From Bacillota bacterium (GTDB taxonomy: Bacteria > Bacillota > Clostridia > Tissierellales > MES13): DNA of 33,164 nt. This document shows, in pieces, positions 17,201-25,200 of the stretch. The DNA is taken from assembly GCA_009711785.1 (NCBI GenBank), contig VENA01000007.1, positions 1-33,164 on the forward strand. The letters run 5' to 3'. Every line of letters starts with the position of its first letter. Positions within the stretch are counted from its first letter, which is position 1. Under the pieces are notes generated by a model. That model was not told the DNA's origin. It ran no database searches and saw only the letters and a program-made list of their open reading frames with translations. The translations under genes and the position numbers were made by a program.

Positions 17201-17584
17201 ATTAATTTTGTCTCCATATCCAAATGTACCATTACCTCTACCTTGGTATAAACCTTGAGCAGTAGCTACATTAATGTATCCTTTTGCCCAACTGTTTTCT
17301 GGTACGTCTGTAAATTGAGTGCTATTTTTTGCGTAGTCTACTAGGTCTTCTAAACCTAATGCAACTACCATAAGTTTAGCAAATTCTTCTCTTTTAATTG
17401 TGTTCATTGGCTTAACGATGTTTCCTTCATCATCGTAACCAGCCACGATACCTAGAGCTTTTAATGTCTCTACAGCATCTTCATAATCAGTTCCTACATA
17501 ATCACTAGTTGTTCCTGCGAAAGCCATACTGAAACTTCCTAGTACTAATGATAATGCAAGTACTATCGATAATACTTTCTTCAT
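14204..17584 (-). CDS. S-layer protein with N-terminal SLH domains and C-terminal Ig-like region
   Basis: A 1126-residue exported protein. The signal peptide ends near residue 23 (AFA before GTTSD). Three SLH units cover about 28-190 (YEDAVETLKALGIVAGYDDEG; FTDVPENSWAKGYINVA; WPYNFIVKAKDLDI). These bind pyruvylated secondary cell-wall polymer in known S-layers. The long middle part (about 200-840) is extremely rich in Asp and Glu, with runs such as DWDADDEELTLVDADE-like segments, and appears to lack Cys. The C-terminal 280 residues are Thr/Val-rich with a Big-type Ig-like domain (TVEDTTVATATTGTDTITVTA). AAAGGAGG lies eight bases before ATG. The canonical promoter, structured leader and less extreme AT codons indicate very high expression. 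It is most likely the main surface-layer protein. Confidence 0.92.
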   Translation of the reverse strand: MKKVLSIVLALSLVLGSFSMAFAGTTSDYVGTDYEDAVETLKALGIVAGYDDEGNIVKPMNTIKREEFAKLMVVALGLEDLVDYAKNSTQFTDVPENSWAKGYINVATAQGLYQGRGNGTFGYGDKINYGEAITVIVRALGYEDEHLAGQWPYNFIVKAKDLDITDGVAIGEDAAIRGNIFKMLDNSLTLNMVKYDEDGNEKEKEDTLLSKLDVEKLTEKVVEIPRTDSKLDDNEIELANGDEVTVSEDFDMEAVFGLEITVWVNDDSEVMDYDVEDEALFDALAWDADDEELTLVDADETYDMVEDAVVYVNGEKDDIADADYAKVVLNDDEEVMFVDAYTWDNSLVVEDVDDTDVVGYDDTAADETIDLEDYTIVKDGKTVSIDDIDAEDVLYYNEDAEYAEVYNNTVEGEVTAVFANDFDLDDDNYTTAGTYIEAGDDVENIDVLDTDALDSMKDAEEEVRVFLDRNGDVRHVVGDLDEEDTSTLAGYVIRDVEQLSSVRSTTYNVDVVTENGEFIEYDVEKADLDEDTVTFSNGGANTDIAKGDIVEITYDEDGDIDEVVAVGAHDEKVTTASSDDIDVADDKYTDNGYRLEDSAVVFDIQDYTDDTDDIAVSKYSELDFDTVEEGFVFADSDDYVTYMVVTKTDKEVTELTGVITEVKKLSNGDYRTWISVDGEEKRDDLDTKYAEGVVVDFEIDEDEAFENISIVSADKSGEIADISNRNKTFDVGTAANLELIDGAYIFDLTDDDEDVVEIELDEIEEGETVKAYFEGNSDRFVEYLFVTSDAVNTGGDTGSQVDYTDSMTVEAAVTGNGATTADRLRINGEVYEIDALTIAEMPSVSNTNGSFDITYTDSAYADSTILAGDKVQIKAKDGYIQNIKLLPQYLDTYATADDTITVGTNAISLNHSAGSPIAKGEAVKGYYVMDSSTAYDVLDFVKESKKPVGLKFTVSGTEVTESNLTVSGSVYGSETIDVAALYGDSDIEIAATPNVTVEDTTVATATTGTDTITVTAVAEGTTTVEVTFTQNSETVTDTIDVNVVESTLTIAQESDIVKADGATTGSVEVSFSANYDLDPADITVVGGSSDSYNAVSELFVIDGVTEGDTIQFTAPNGVSSNTITLD

Positions 17585-17621
17585 CTAAAAGTCCTCCTTT
17601 ATAATATGTTTTTTATTTTTG

Positions 17622-17659
17622 TGAAGGAGTTTAATCTTTATCTGGGCTGTACCCCTTCA
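17622..17659 (-). promoter_or_regulatory. S-layer leader hairpin 1
   Basis: In the minus-strand transcript TGAAGGGG (17652-17659) can pair with CTCCTTCA (17622-17629), an 8-bp stem with one G-U pair and a 22-nt loop. It lies 38 bases or more upstream of the start codon and leaves the ribosome site free. Confidence 0.45.
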
Positions 17660-17683
17660 ACCAGTCCAGTAAATTTATAGAAA

Positions 17684-17706
17684 CAAGCTTTTAAAGTGAA
17701 AGCTTG
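17684..17706 (-). promoter_or_regulatory. S-layer leader hairpin 2
   Basis: A perfect 8-bp inverted repeat CAAGCTTT / AAAGCTTG with a 7-nt loop lies at the extreme 5' end of the predicted S-layer mRNA. Such 5' stems are known to stabilise mRNAs against 5'-dependent decay; that role here is inferred. Confidence 0.6.
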
Positions 17707-17718
17707 CATTCTATACTA

Positions 17719-17747
17719 ATTATAGCACCGACAAATTTGTCAGTCAA
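17719..17747 (-). promoter_or_regulatory. S-layer gene promoter with embedded palindrome
   Basis: The minus strand reads TTGACT (17742-17747), a 17-nt spacer, and a perfect TATAAT (17719-17724). The spacer contains the 12-bp palindrome GACAAATTTGTC (17730-17741), a possible operator. Transcription would start near 17712, leaving a leader of about 130 nt. Confidence 0.85.
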
Positions 17748-17761
17748 TAAGACAAGTCCTA

Positions 17762-17888
17762 TTGTAATGAAAATGTAACATTGAATTAACTTCATTACAA
17801 CAAGTATTACTTATTTAATTTACACTATTAATTATATACTACAAAGTCGTAAATTACCATTACAGTTGTGTTACAATTATTTTACGAC
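17762..17888. promoter_or_regulatory. Two inverted repeats upstream of the S-layer promoter
   Basis: TTGTAATGAA (17762-17771) and TTCATTACAA (17791-17800) form a perfect 10-bp inverted repeat with arm centres about 29 bp apart, close to three helical turns. It lies just upstream of the -35 box. GTCGTAAA (17846-17853) and TTTACGAC (17881-17888) form a second, 8-bp repeat. Spacing on DNA suggests protein-binding sites; function is inferred. Confidence 0.45.
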
Positions 17889-17984
17889 TAAGAGTCAGTA
17901 TATAAAAAATAGAGAAATGCCAAAAAATTTAGCACATTAATTAATATTCTATATGGAGTTTTAAATTCCTTCTTAAAGATAAAA

Positions 17985-18013
17985 ATAACACTCTCAAATT
18001 TTGAAAGTGTTAT
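17985..18013 (-). terminator. Intrinsic terminator of pyrG
   Basis: The minus strand has a long stem (AATAACACTTTCAAA pairing with its partner, one mismatch or wobble) centred at 18000, followed by TTATTTTTATC. It lies about 22 bases past the pyrG stop codon. Confidence 0.8.
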
Positions 18014-18035
18014 TTTATCAAAACTTTTATATATA

Positions 18036-19673
<1,638 letters not shown>

Positions 19674-19752
19674 TTATAGTTTATTTAAATTTTTACCTTA
19701 AATTTTTATGTCTTAGTTATTATTTAGTGTCTATAAAATCATTAACTATAGT

Positions 19753-19781
19753 ATTCTATCTTATAGACTATCTTATGTCAA
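19753..19781 (-). promoter_or_regulatory. pyrG promoter
   Basis: The minus strand has a perfect TTGACA (19776-19781), a 17-nt spacer and TAGAAT (19753-19758). The 8-bp inverted repeat GTCTATAA/TTATAGAC (19729-19736 and 19761-19768) brackets the -10 box and could be an operator. The leader is about 115 nt. Confidence 0.8.
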
Positions 19782-19826
19782 CATTATTATAAGACTATTT
19801 TAAATAATATATATCCATTACATGAA

Positions 19827-19858
19827 ATAAGAGTAAAGCATGGTAACTTTACTCTTAT
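19827..19858 (-). terminator. Intrinsic terminator of the S41 protease gene
   Basis: The perfect 12-bp stem ATAAGAGTAAAG / CTTTACTCTTAT with an 8-nt loop lies 21 bases past the stop codon. The minus strand continues into TTCATG, so the U-tract is weak. Confidence 0.6.
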
Positions 19859-19879
19859 TAATTTACTAAAATTATAATA

Positions 19880-21271
19880 CTATTCACTTTTTAAAACATC
19901 TATAGCTTTATTTAATTGTTTATCTTCATTACTATATGCATATTCTTTTATTTTTTTTGTTAAAGTATCCTGAGTCGAGTAATCTAAGACTCCATAGGCG
20001 TATAATCCATTATCCCTTTGAAATTTTGATATTGAATTAAAGGTAGTCTTATCTAATATACCATCTTCACTTTTTATTTCATATCCTAATATATTAAGTA
20101 TCTTTTCAGCTGCTAATACATCTAAACCTACAGTATTTAATTTAGCCTTTCTTTCCTTTTTAAGTTTAGGGATATCTTCTAAATCTATTTTTGGTTTAAT
20201 ATTATTTTCTATTTTAATGTCCGGTGTAATACCTATACCATCCACCTTTTCTTTATTCCTTGTAAAATATTCAGCTATCGTTAATTTAATACCTGCTTTA
20301 TTCTTTAAAGGTATTGTTCTTTGCACACTTCCTTTACCAAAGGTTTTAGTTCCTATTACAGTTCCTATATTACTATCCTTAACAGCACCTGCAAATATTT
20401 CTGAGGCACTAGCACTTCCACCATTAACTAAAACGGCTAATTTGTATTTAGGATCTTCTTTTATAGATCTATAAGTTTCCATTTCATCGCTACTATCCTT
20501 TATATGTACTATAGGACCCTTTGGTATTACAAATCTACATATATTTATTACCTCTTCTAAATATCCTCCTGGGTTGTTTCTTACATCTATAACTAATTTA
20601 GTTATATCTTTATTATCCATTTCATTTAGTGCTTTTAAAAAGCTACCTGCTGCATTTGAATTAAACTTACTTATTTTGATATATCCTATATTATCTTCTA
20701 ATACCTTATATGTTATTGGATTGATATTAATAATATCCCTTGTAATATTAAAATATAATATACCTTCCCTTTCTTCTCTAATTATACCTAATTTAACTTT
20801 AGTATCCTTTTCTCCCCTCATTAGCTTTACAGCCTTTGTTAAGGTGAAATCCTTAATATCTGTATCATTAACCTTTACTATTTTATCTCCTGGTTTTATC
20901 CCTGCTTTAAACCCTGGAGTTCCTTCTAAGGGTGTAATAACTGTTATAAAACCATCCTTTTCAGTTACCCTAAGACCTATACCTCCAAATTTACCAGAAA
21001 CCTTTTCATTTAATTCACTAAATTCTTCTTCATTATAGTAATTACTATACTCATCTAAACTATCAAACATTCCATTAACTGCAGCCTCTATTAGATCTTT
21101 TTCATTAACATCACCTACGTGATTTGTTTTTATAAACTCTAATACACTTTTTAGATATTCAATATCCATTTTTACTTCTTCATTTTCTCCCTCGGCAAAT
21201 GTAGGAGTTACTGTAGTAAATATTAAAGCTATTAGTAAAAGCGTAGTACATATCCTTTTGAAATTTTTCAT
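19880..21271 (-). CDS. Carboxyl-terminal processing protease (S41 family) with PDZ and peptidoglycan-binding domains
   Basis: A 463-residue secreted or membrane-tethered serine protease. The signal peptide is at about 1-26 (ending TFAEGE). A PDZ domain at about 90-165 contains GIGLRVTEKDGFITVITPLEGTPGFKAGIKPGD. The S41 core at about 185-350 includes KLVIDVRNNPGGYLEEV. The catalytic Ser288 is in GGSASASEIFAGA, and the general-base Lys313, 25 residues later, is in FGKGSVQRT. A PG_binding_1-type domain at about 375-440 (VGLDVLAAEKILNILGYEI and FQRDNGLYAYGVLD) should hold it at the wall. This matches the CtpA/CtpB architecture that trims the C-termini of envelope or signalling proteins. The neighbourhood of S-layer genes makes envelope proteins likely targets (inference). 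Confidence 0.95.
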   Translation of the reverse strand: MKNFKRICTTLLLIALIFTTVTPTFAEGENEEVKMDIEYLKSVLEFIKTNHVGDVNEKDLIEAAVNGMFDSLDEYSNYYNEEEFSELNEKVSGKFGGIGLRVTEKDGFITVITPLEGTPGFKAGIKPGDKIVKVNDTDIKDFTLTKAVKLMRGEKDTKVKLGIIREEREGILYFNITRDIININPITYKVLEDNIGYIKISKFNSNAAGSFLKALNEMDNKDITKLVIDVRNNPGGYLEEVINICRFVIPKGPIVHIKDSSDEMETYRSIKEDPKYKLAVLVNGGSASASEIFAGAVKDSNIGTVIGTKTFGKGSVQRTIPLKNKAGIKLTIAEYFTRNKEKVDGIGITPDIKIENNIKPKIDLEDIPKLKKERKAKLNTVGLDVLAAEKILNILGYEIKSEDGILDKTTFNSISKFQRDNGLYAYGVLDYSTQDTLTKKIKEYAYSNEDKQLNKAIDVLKSE

Positions 21272-21467
21272 ATTAAAACTCCCTTCATAATTCTATCCTA
21301 AGTAATTTATTCTATATTCTTTTTATATAACCTTTATTAATAAGTCCTTACTCACCATCTATATATGGTCTATAAAGATTTTTATAACTTTCTATTTTTT
21401 TAACTTTCTTTTGATTACATCGCTAAGTACTAAAAAATTAAATATAGGAAAATTATCCATTAAATAA

Positions 21468-21498
21468 AAATAAACTCTTAAAATTTAAGAGTTTATTT
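21468..21498 (-). terminator. Terminator overlapping the stop of the small CxxC protein
   Basis: The stem TAAACTCTTAAA (21471-21482) / TTTAAGAGTTTA (21484-21495), extending three pairs further, covers the stop codon at 21493-21495. The minus strand continues TTTTTATTTAA. Real pairing will leave a small AT loop at the centre. Confidence 0.75.
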
Positions 21499-21801
21499 CC
21501 ATATTATATTAAACTTATAATCCTTATCTAAGTTTTCATTATCTATCTCTAAAGTTACTTCTTTATATGTAATTACTTGAAGGTTCATTTTGTTTTCACA
21601 AGGTTTTATAAGTTTAATATAAACATTATAATTATCTTCATCCTTCTCTATCCCTTCAACCTCCATATCACACCCTGTGCATGTTAACATCTTTGTAATA
21701 GTAAGTATAGTTTTATCATCTTTATTAGTTATAGTAATTTCTTCCTTTCCCCTATTTAATGTTTCAACTTTAGTTAAGGTATAATCTATTAATTTATCCA
21801 T
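21493..21801 (-). CDS. Small protein of unknown function with CTGCD motif
   Basis: A 102-residue soluble protein with no signal peptide or membrane helix. The start at 21801 is chosen because GGGAGGGG stands nine bases upstream; the ATG at 21810 directly abuts the ribosome site. The composition is beta-strand-like with alternating charged and hydrophobic residues (EEITITNKDDKTILTITKML). Three Cys are present: CTGC (a CxxC) near residue 42 and a single Cys in KPCENK near 70, which could bind a metal or form a disulfide. I do not recognise the family. It is transcribed divergently from the SLH protein gene. Confidence 0.75.
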   Translation of the reverse strand: MDKLIDYTLTKVETLNRGKEEITITNKDDKTILTITKMLTCTGCDMEVEGIEKDEDNYNVYIKLIKPCENKMNLQVITYKEVTLEIDNENLDKDYKFNIIWK

Positions 21802-21889
21802 ATTTAACATCCCCTCCCATTATATTTATACTATCATTTAAATGTAATGTAATTGTAAATGAAATGAAATACTTATAATACCTTACTTT

Positions 21890-21898
21890 TGTTATAAT
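21890..21898 (+). promoter_or_regulatory. Candidate extended -10 promoter of the small SLH gene
   Basis: TGTTATAAT at 21890-21898 is an extended -10 box about 37 bases before the start codon. No good -35 is seen. TTGTAAATGAA at 21853-21863 resembles the inverted-repeat arm TTGTAATGAA upstream of the S-layer promoter. Confidence 0.45.
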
Positions 21899-21934
21899 TT
21901 ATTTAGAAGATATATTTAAAGAGGTGTGTCTATA

Positions 21935-22507
21935 ATGATAAAGAAGGTTATAGTATTTACATTAATGTTTATGCTTATTTTTAGTTCAATATCACTAGCA
22001 AAAGTAGGTGATGCTCAATTAGAGTCTGCTGATAAATTAGTTGCTTTAGGTCTTTTAACAGGATATGAGGATGGTTCATTAAAACTTGAAAATAATATTT
22101 CAAGGGCTGAATTTACTACTATAGCTGTAAGATTAATAGCTAAAGACCACTTAGTAGATAAATATAAAAAGGATACAGCCTTTAGTGATGTATCTAAAAG
22201 TAACTGGTCAGCTCCCTATATTAATATTGCAGTTAATGAAGGGTTAATTAAAGGATACACAGATGGTACATTTAAACCTAATAGAAAAGTATCCTATGGT
22301 GAAGTATTAACTATTTTAGTTAGGCTTTTAGGATATGAAGATTCTTTAAATAAAAATGATACATGGCCTGTTAATTATGCTAAAGTAGCAGTTGATTTAA
22401 ATCTTAATGGCAATCTTAAACTTCCCCTTAAATCCTTTGCTCCTAGGGGAGATGTAGCCCATTTTGTTGATAATAGTTTATCAGTTAAATTAAATAAAAG
22501 TTATTAA
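21935..22507 (+). CDS. Stand-alone SLH-domain surface protein
   Basis: A 190-residue exported protein consisting of almost nothing but SLH repeats. The signal peptide is MIKKVIVFTLMFMLIFSSIS (cleavage near SLA). SLH units are ADKLVALGLLTGYEDGSLKLENNISRAEF (about 20-70), FSDVSKSNWSAPYINIAVNEGLIKGYTDG (about 80-135) and WPVNYAKVAVDLNLNG (about 145-185). It is closely similar in pattern to the N-terminus of the big S-layer protein but lacks any following domain. ATG at 21935 is preferred over GTG at 21926, given GAGGTG eight bases upstream. It is the only host gene on the plus strand. It may be an anchor that shares or competes for cell-wall polymer with the S-layer protein (inference). Confidence 0.88.
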   Translation: MIKKVIVFTLMFMLIFSSISLAKVGDAQLESADKLVALGLLTGYEDGSLKLENNISRAEFTTIAVRLIAKDHLVDKYKKDTAFSDVSKSNWSAPYINIAVNEGLIKGYTDGTFKPNRKVSYGEVLTILVRLLGYEDSLNKNDTWPVNYAKVAVDLNLNGNLKLPLKSFAPRGDVAHFVDNSLSVKLNKSY

Positions 22508-22510
22508 TGT

Positions 22511-22544
22511 AAATCCCTCCATGTATCAAAACACGGAGGGATTT
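22511..22544 (+). terminator. Intrinsic terminator of the small SLH gene
   Basis: AAATCCCTCCATGT pairs with ACACGGAGGGATTT around ATCAAA, with one mismatch, and TTTTTATTTT follows on the plus strand. It lies in the convergent gap and may also stop the protease transcript from the other side, although the minus-strand U-tract is poor. Confidence 0.88.
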
Positions 22545-22549
22545 TTATT

Positions 22550-24667
22550 TTACTTATTTTTCTTATTTTTCTTATCTTTCTTATCCTTCTGATTTTTCTT
22601 ATAATCACTCTTAGTTGTTAACTCATAATTATAATCTACAGTTCCTTTCTTTCCTTCAGGAGCTGCATACCAGATAACTGCATAGTTATTTCCGCCGCTG
22701 AAGAATTCTTTTAATTGTAATGTATCTTTTTCTGTGATATTAAAAGGATCAATATTTAATACTCTATAGTTTTGCTTGTTATTTCCTTTGCCTAATGATT
22801 TTTCATTTATAAATGATACTGCATACTCAACACGGCTTTCTAATATTTCATCTATACTATAGAAACTTTCTAAGGAACTACCATCATTAGCGTATCCTAT
22901 TTCTGGTATTTCTATATTTTTGATATACCAACCTGGATCATTATATCCCCAGTCTGTCATATAGTTAAAGCCTATTAATATTTCTTCTCCTGCATATTCA
23001 GTTAAGTCAAATTCTTCTTTTACCCAATCTTCATAATATCCTGTAAATCCAGGAAGATTTTCTTTTATTGCTGGATATCCTTCAGGAACTACATCTGTAG
23101 TAGTATTTTCATTGGCTAAACTTTCCCAAGTTTCACCGTTATCAGTAGATACTTGAACCATACCAAAGTCCCAATGTTCTTCTATTAGGATAAAGTTATC
23201 AAAGTTAAGAGTTGCTGTATCTACATCACTTAAGTCAGCTTTAAAGATTAATTGATTTTGTAATTCATGACCTACATTACCCCATAATACATTTCCTTCA
23301 CCATTAACTGGGTCTTGTACTGTTTTCCATGGGTTAGCTAAATATTCAACTCCATCAATCTTAATACTTTGAAGTTTATTAGCATGGTCTATTTCTTTAT
23401 AATCTCCACCCCATGCTGGTACTCCATCTTTGTCATACTCAAGAGCTGATTCATAATTAACTTTTAAATCTATGCTATCAAAGTTATATATTCCATTCCC
23501 TGGTTCAGGACTATCTATAGCTACTGCTATTGTAAATCTTCTAAATAATTCTTCAAAGCCTATGTCTGTACCAAATTCATCTAATACTTTATTTACACTC
23601 GTAAATCCGTGGTCTTCATCCTTTGCTAATGTTTGAATGAAGTCTTGACCATATTTATCATTTAAATATAACTGCAGTAAATATGCCTGACCATAATCTG
23701 CTAGCGTTTCAGGACCAGTTTCAGCACTATAATGATCATCCCACTGTACTAATGAGTTTTCTGGATGGTCTAAAAAGAAATTAACATGACCCATTGGATG
23801 TCCATATCCACAAAGATATTCTGCAAAGTCTGACATACCTTCGTTAATCCATGTTTCTTCCATACTATCATTATCATCATGGATTAAATGCTGTAATTCA
23901 TGGGCTGTTGTTCCAAAGAAAGTAGTTTCAAGTCTTTCTTCCCAATTATTTGTATCTATAGTTATTATATTTCTATCCATATATCCTTCATATGTTGGTG
24001 AATAAAATCCTGCTATAAAGAATGGATATGAAGGATCATAATAAGCTTCATCTCTAACATTATCTACTAACATTATAACTCTATCTTTTCCATCTTCAGC
24101 TACATAATAATCTTGTGGTAATTTAAGTATTCCCGGTAATGTTGCATTTTCCCCTGTAAGTGATTCTGGTTTACCGAAAAATTCTGTGTCCTTTTCATAT
24201 ATATTATTGTCAAATTCATCTTTTAATTTGTTCACTTGTTCATCAGTTATTACTGGAGTAGGTCTATCATCTGGGAAAGTTAAATCATTAGCTACCCATA
24301 TCTCAACGTTTTCCCCTAGGCCTCTTAATGTATATGGTTTAACATAATAACCTTCAACATCATCATTAGCTAAGAAATATTTAACTTGGCCTTCATGGAT
24401 ACCTTCAGCACCACTAGCAGCTTCATTTTCATTTTCTTCCTCATCTGGACTGATATTAGAAGCTGACTTTTTAATTTGCTTTTCAACATCTTCTTTATAG
24501 TCTTCATCTTTAGCTAAATGTCTTAATTTAGTACCAATATCTAATGTATCCCCATATCTTTCTACATCATAATCATCCTTAGCTGCAAATGCAGGTGTTG
24601 ATGCTGGCATTAACATCCCACATACTAAAGCTAATACTAATACAACAGAAAACAGTTTTTTTACCAT
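22550..24667 (-). CDS. Secreted HExxH metalloprotease with InhA-like C-terminal domain
   Basis: A 705-residue exported zinc protease. The signal peptide ends near AFA-AKDD (28-29). A propeptide-like acidic region is at about 50-95. The catalytic motif is HELQH at 256-260 in TTAHELQHLIHDDNDS, and the third ligand is Glu276 in ETWINEGMSDFAEYL, as in gluzincins of the M6/M30 type. The C-terminal half has a beta-sandwich segment typical of immune inhibitor A-like proteases (EDWVKEEFDLTEYAGEEILI then GWYIKNIEI). It ends in a very basic tail (about 685-705, rich in KKNKK/KDKK). ATG 24667 is chosen because AAAGGGG lies upstream and a signal peptide follows; a longer frame to 24826 has neither. A role in degrading external protein for amino-acid fermentation is plausible. 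Confidence 0.85.
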   Translation of the reverse strand: MVKKLFSVVLVLALVCGMLMPASTPAFAAKDDYDVERYGDTLDIGTKLRHLAKDEDYKEDVEKQIKKSASNISPDEEENENEAASGAEGIHEGQVKYFLANDDVEGYYVKPYTLRGLGENVEIWVANDLTFPDDRPTPVITDEQVNKLKDEFDNNIYEKDTEFFGKPESLTGENATLPGILKLPQDYYVAEDGKDRVIMLVDNVRDEAYYDPSYPFFIAGFYSPTYEGYMDRNIITIDTNNWEERLETTFFGTTAHELQHLIHDDNDSMEETWINEGMSDFAEYLCGYGHPMGHVNFFLDHPENSLVQWDDHYSAETGPETLADYGQAYLLQLYLNDKYGQDFIQTLAKDEDHGFTSVNKVLDEFGTDIGFEELFRRFTIAVAIDSPEPGNGIYNFDSIDLKVNYESALEYDKDGVPAWGGDYKEIDHANKLQSIKIDGVEYLANPWKTVQDPVNGEGNVLWGNVGHELQNQLIFKADLSDVDTATLNFDNFILIEEHWDFGMVQVSTDNGETWESLANENTTTDVVPEGYPAIKENLPGFTGYYEDWVKEEFDLTEYAGEEILIGFNYMTDWGYNDPGWYIKNIEIPEIGYANDGSSLESFYSIDEILESRVEYAVSFINEKSLGKGNNKQNYRVLNIDPFNITEKDTLQLKEFFSGGNNYAVIWYAAPEGKKGTVDYNYELTTKSDYKKNQKDKKDKKNKKNK

Positions 24668-24719
24668 TTTATAATACCCCTTTCGTAATTTAAATTTTAA
24701 TCTGTTTCTTAAAAACTTT

Positions 24720-24730
24720 TCCCTCCCTTC
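24720..24730 (-). promoter_or_regulatory. Orphan Shine-Dalgarno in the protease leader
   Basis: GAAGGGAGGGA lies 53 bases before the protease ATG, with no start codon at a usable distance. It resembles the STAB-SD element of Bacillus cry3A mRNA, where ribosome binding protects the 5' end. Function here is inferred. Confidence 0.45.
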
Positions 24731-24889
24731 AAAGTAATTTTTTAAAGTTAAATTTATAGTTTCTTTACATAAATATTGTATATTACACGGATTTAAAATT
24801 TTATCGAAATGGCTTGTCAGGTTCATACTAGTTTTGTAAATTTATATTTATCCTTGTAGACAACTCATTTTTTTACCTCTTTAATATAT

Positions 24890-24918
24890 ATATATGCTTG
24901 TCCTAGGTATTTAGAACT
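24890..24918. repeat. 29-nt repeat, copy 1
   Basis: The core CTTGTCCTAGGTATTTAGAA and its flanks match 30944-30972 exactly over 29 nt, and partly beyond (TTTTTA-TAATC). The core GTCCTAGGTATTTAGAAC is an imperfect palindrome. It lies upstream of the protease gene, about 105 bases from the group II intron fossil. Confidence 0.85.
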
Positions 24919-25021
24919 ATTTTTATTAATCGAGTAGGAGATAGATAATTATCTTATAATTTAGTGATAATTTCTAAAACTTTTTCTCCTGATCTAAAGT
25001 TTTTCACATATATTACAGTAA

Positions 25022-25107
25022 GTAGACCAAGGCATCCTTTCCCTTAGCTCCTCTCAGAACCGTACGTGAACCTCTCAGCCTATAGACTGCGCCAATACCG
25101 TGCACAC
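25022..25107 (-). mobile_element. Internally deleted group II intron (86-nt fossil)
   Basis: On the minus strand the element begins GTGTGCACGGTATTGGCGCA-GTCTATAGG, matching the start of the intron at 214. It then jumps directly to a typical 3' end: TTCACGTACGGTTCTGAGAG (end of domain V) and a domain VI-like hairpin, ending GGTCTAC. Nearly all of domains I-IV and the maturase gene are gone. The junction lies in a short AGG-N-TGA similarity, suggesting deletion by microhomology. It stands directly behind a terminator, as does the intron at the left edge. Confidence 0.8.
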
Positions 25108-25148
25108 AAAAAGAGAGAAATGATTGATTTTAACAACATTTCCCTCTT
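25108..25148 (-). terminator. Intrinsic terminator of the ABC importer operon
   Basis: The minus strand has AAGAGGGAAATG (25137-25148) pairing with CATTTCTCTCTT (25111-25122), a 12-bp stem with one G-U pair and a 14-nt loop, followed by TTT. The U-tract is interrupted at 25107 by the intron fossil. It lies about 52 bases past the stop codon at 25201. Confidence 0.82.
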
Positions 25149-25200
25149 ATATATACTTATGAAATTTAATGTATTTTCTTATAGTATATTAATATTATTT

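Noticed and set aside
17622..17888. CRISPR array or phage attachment site upstream of the S-layer gene
   Set aside because: The symmetry comes from single inverted repeats; there are no repeated spacer-unit structures or integrase genes.
22550..24826. Longer protease start at 24826, tolC starts at 10687 and 14098, ATPase start at 29167
   Set aside because: The extensions lack ribosome sites and would bury signal peptides or clear starts; internal ATGs with proper spacing fit better.
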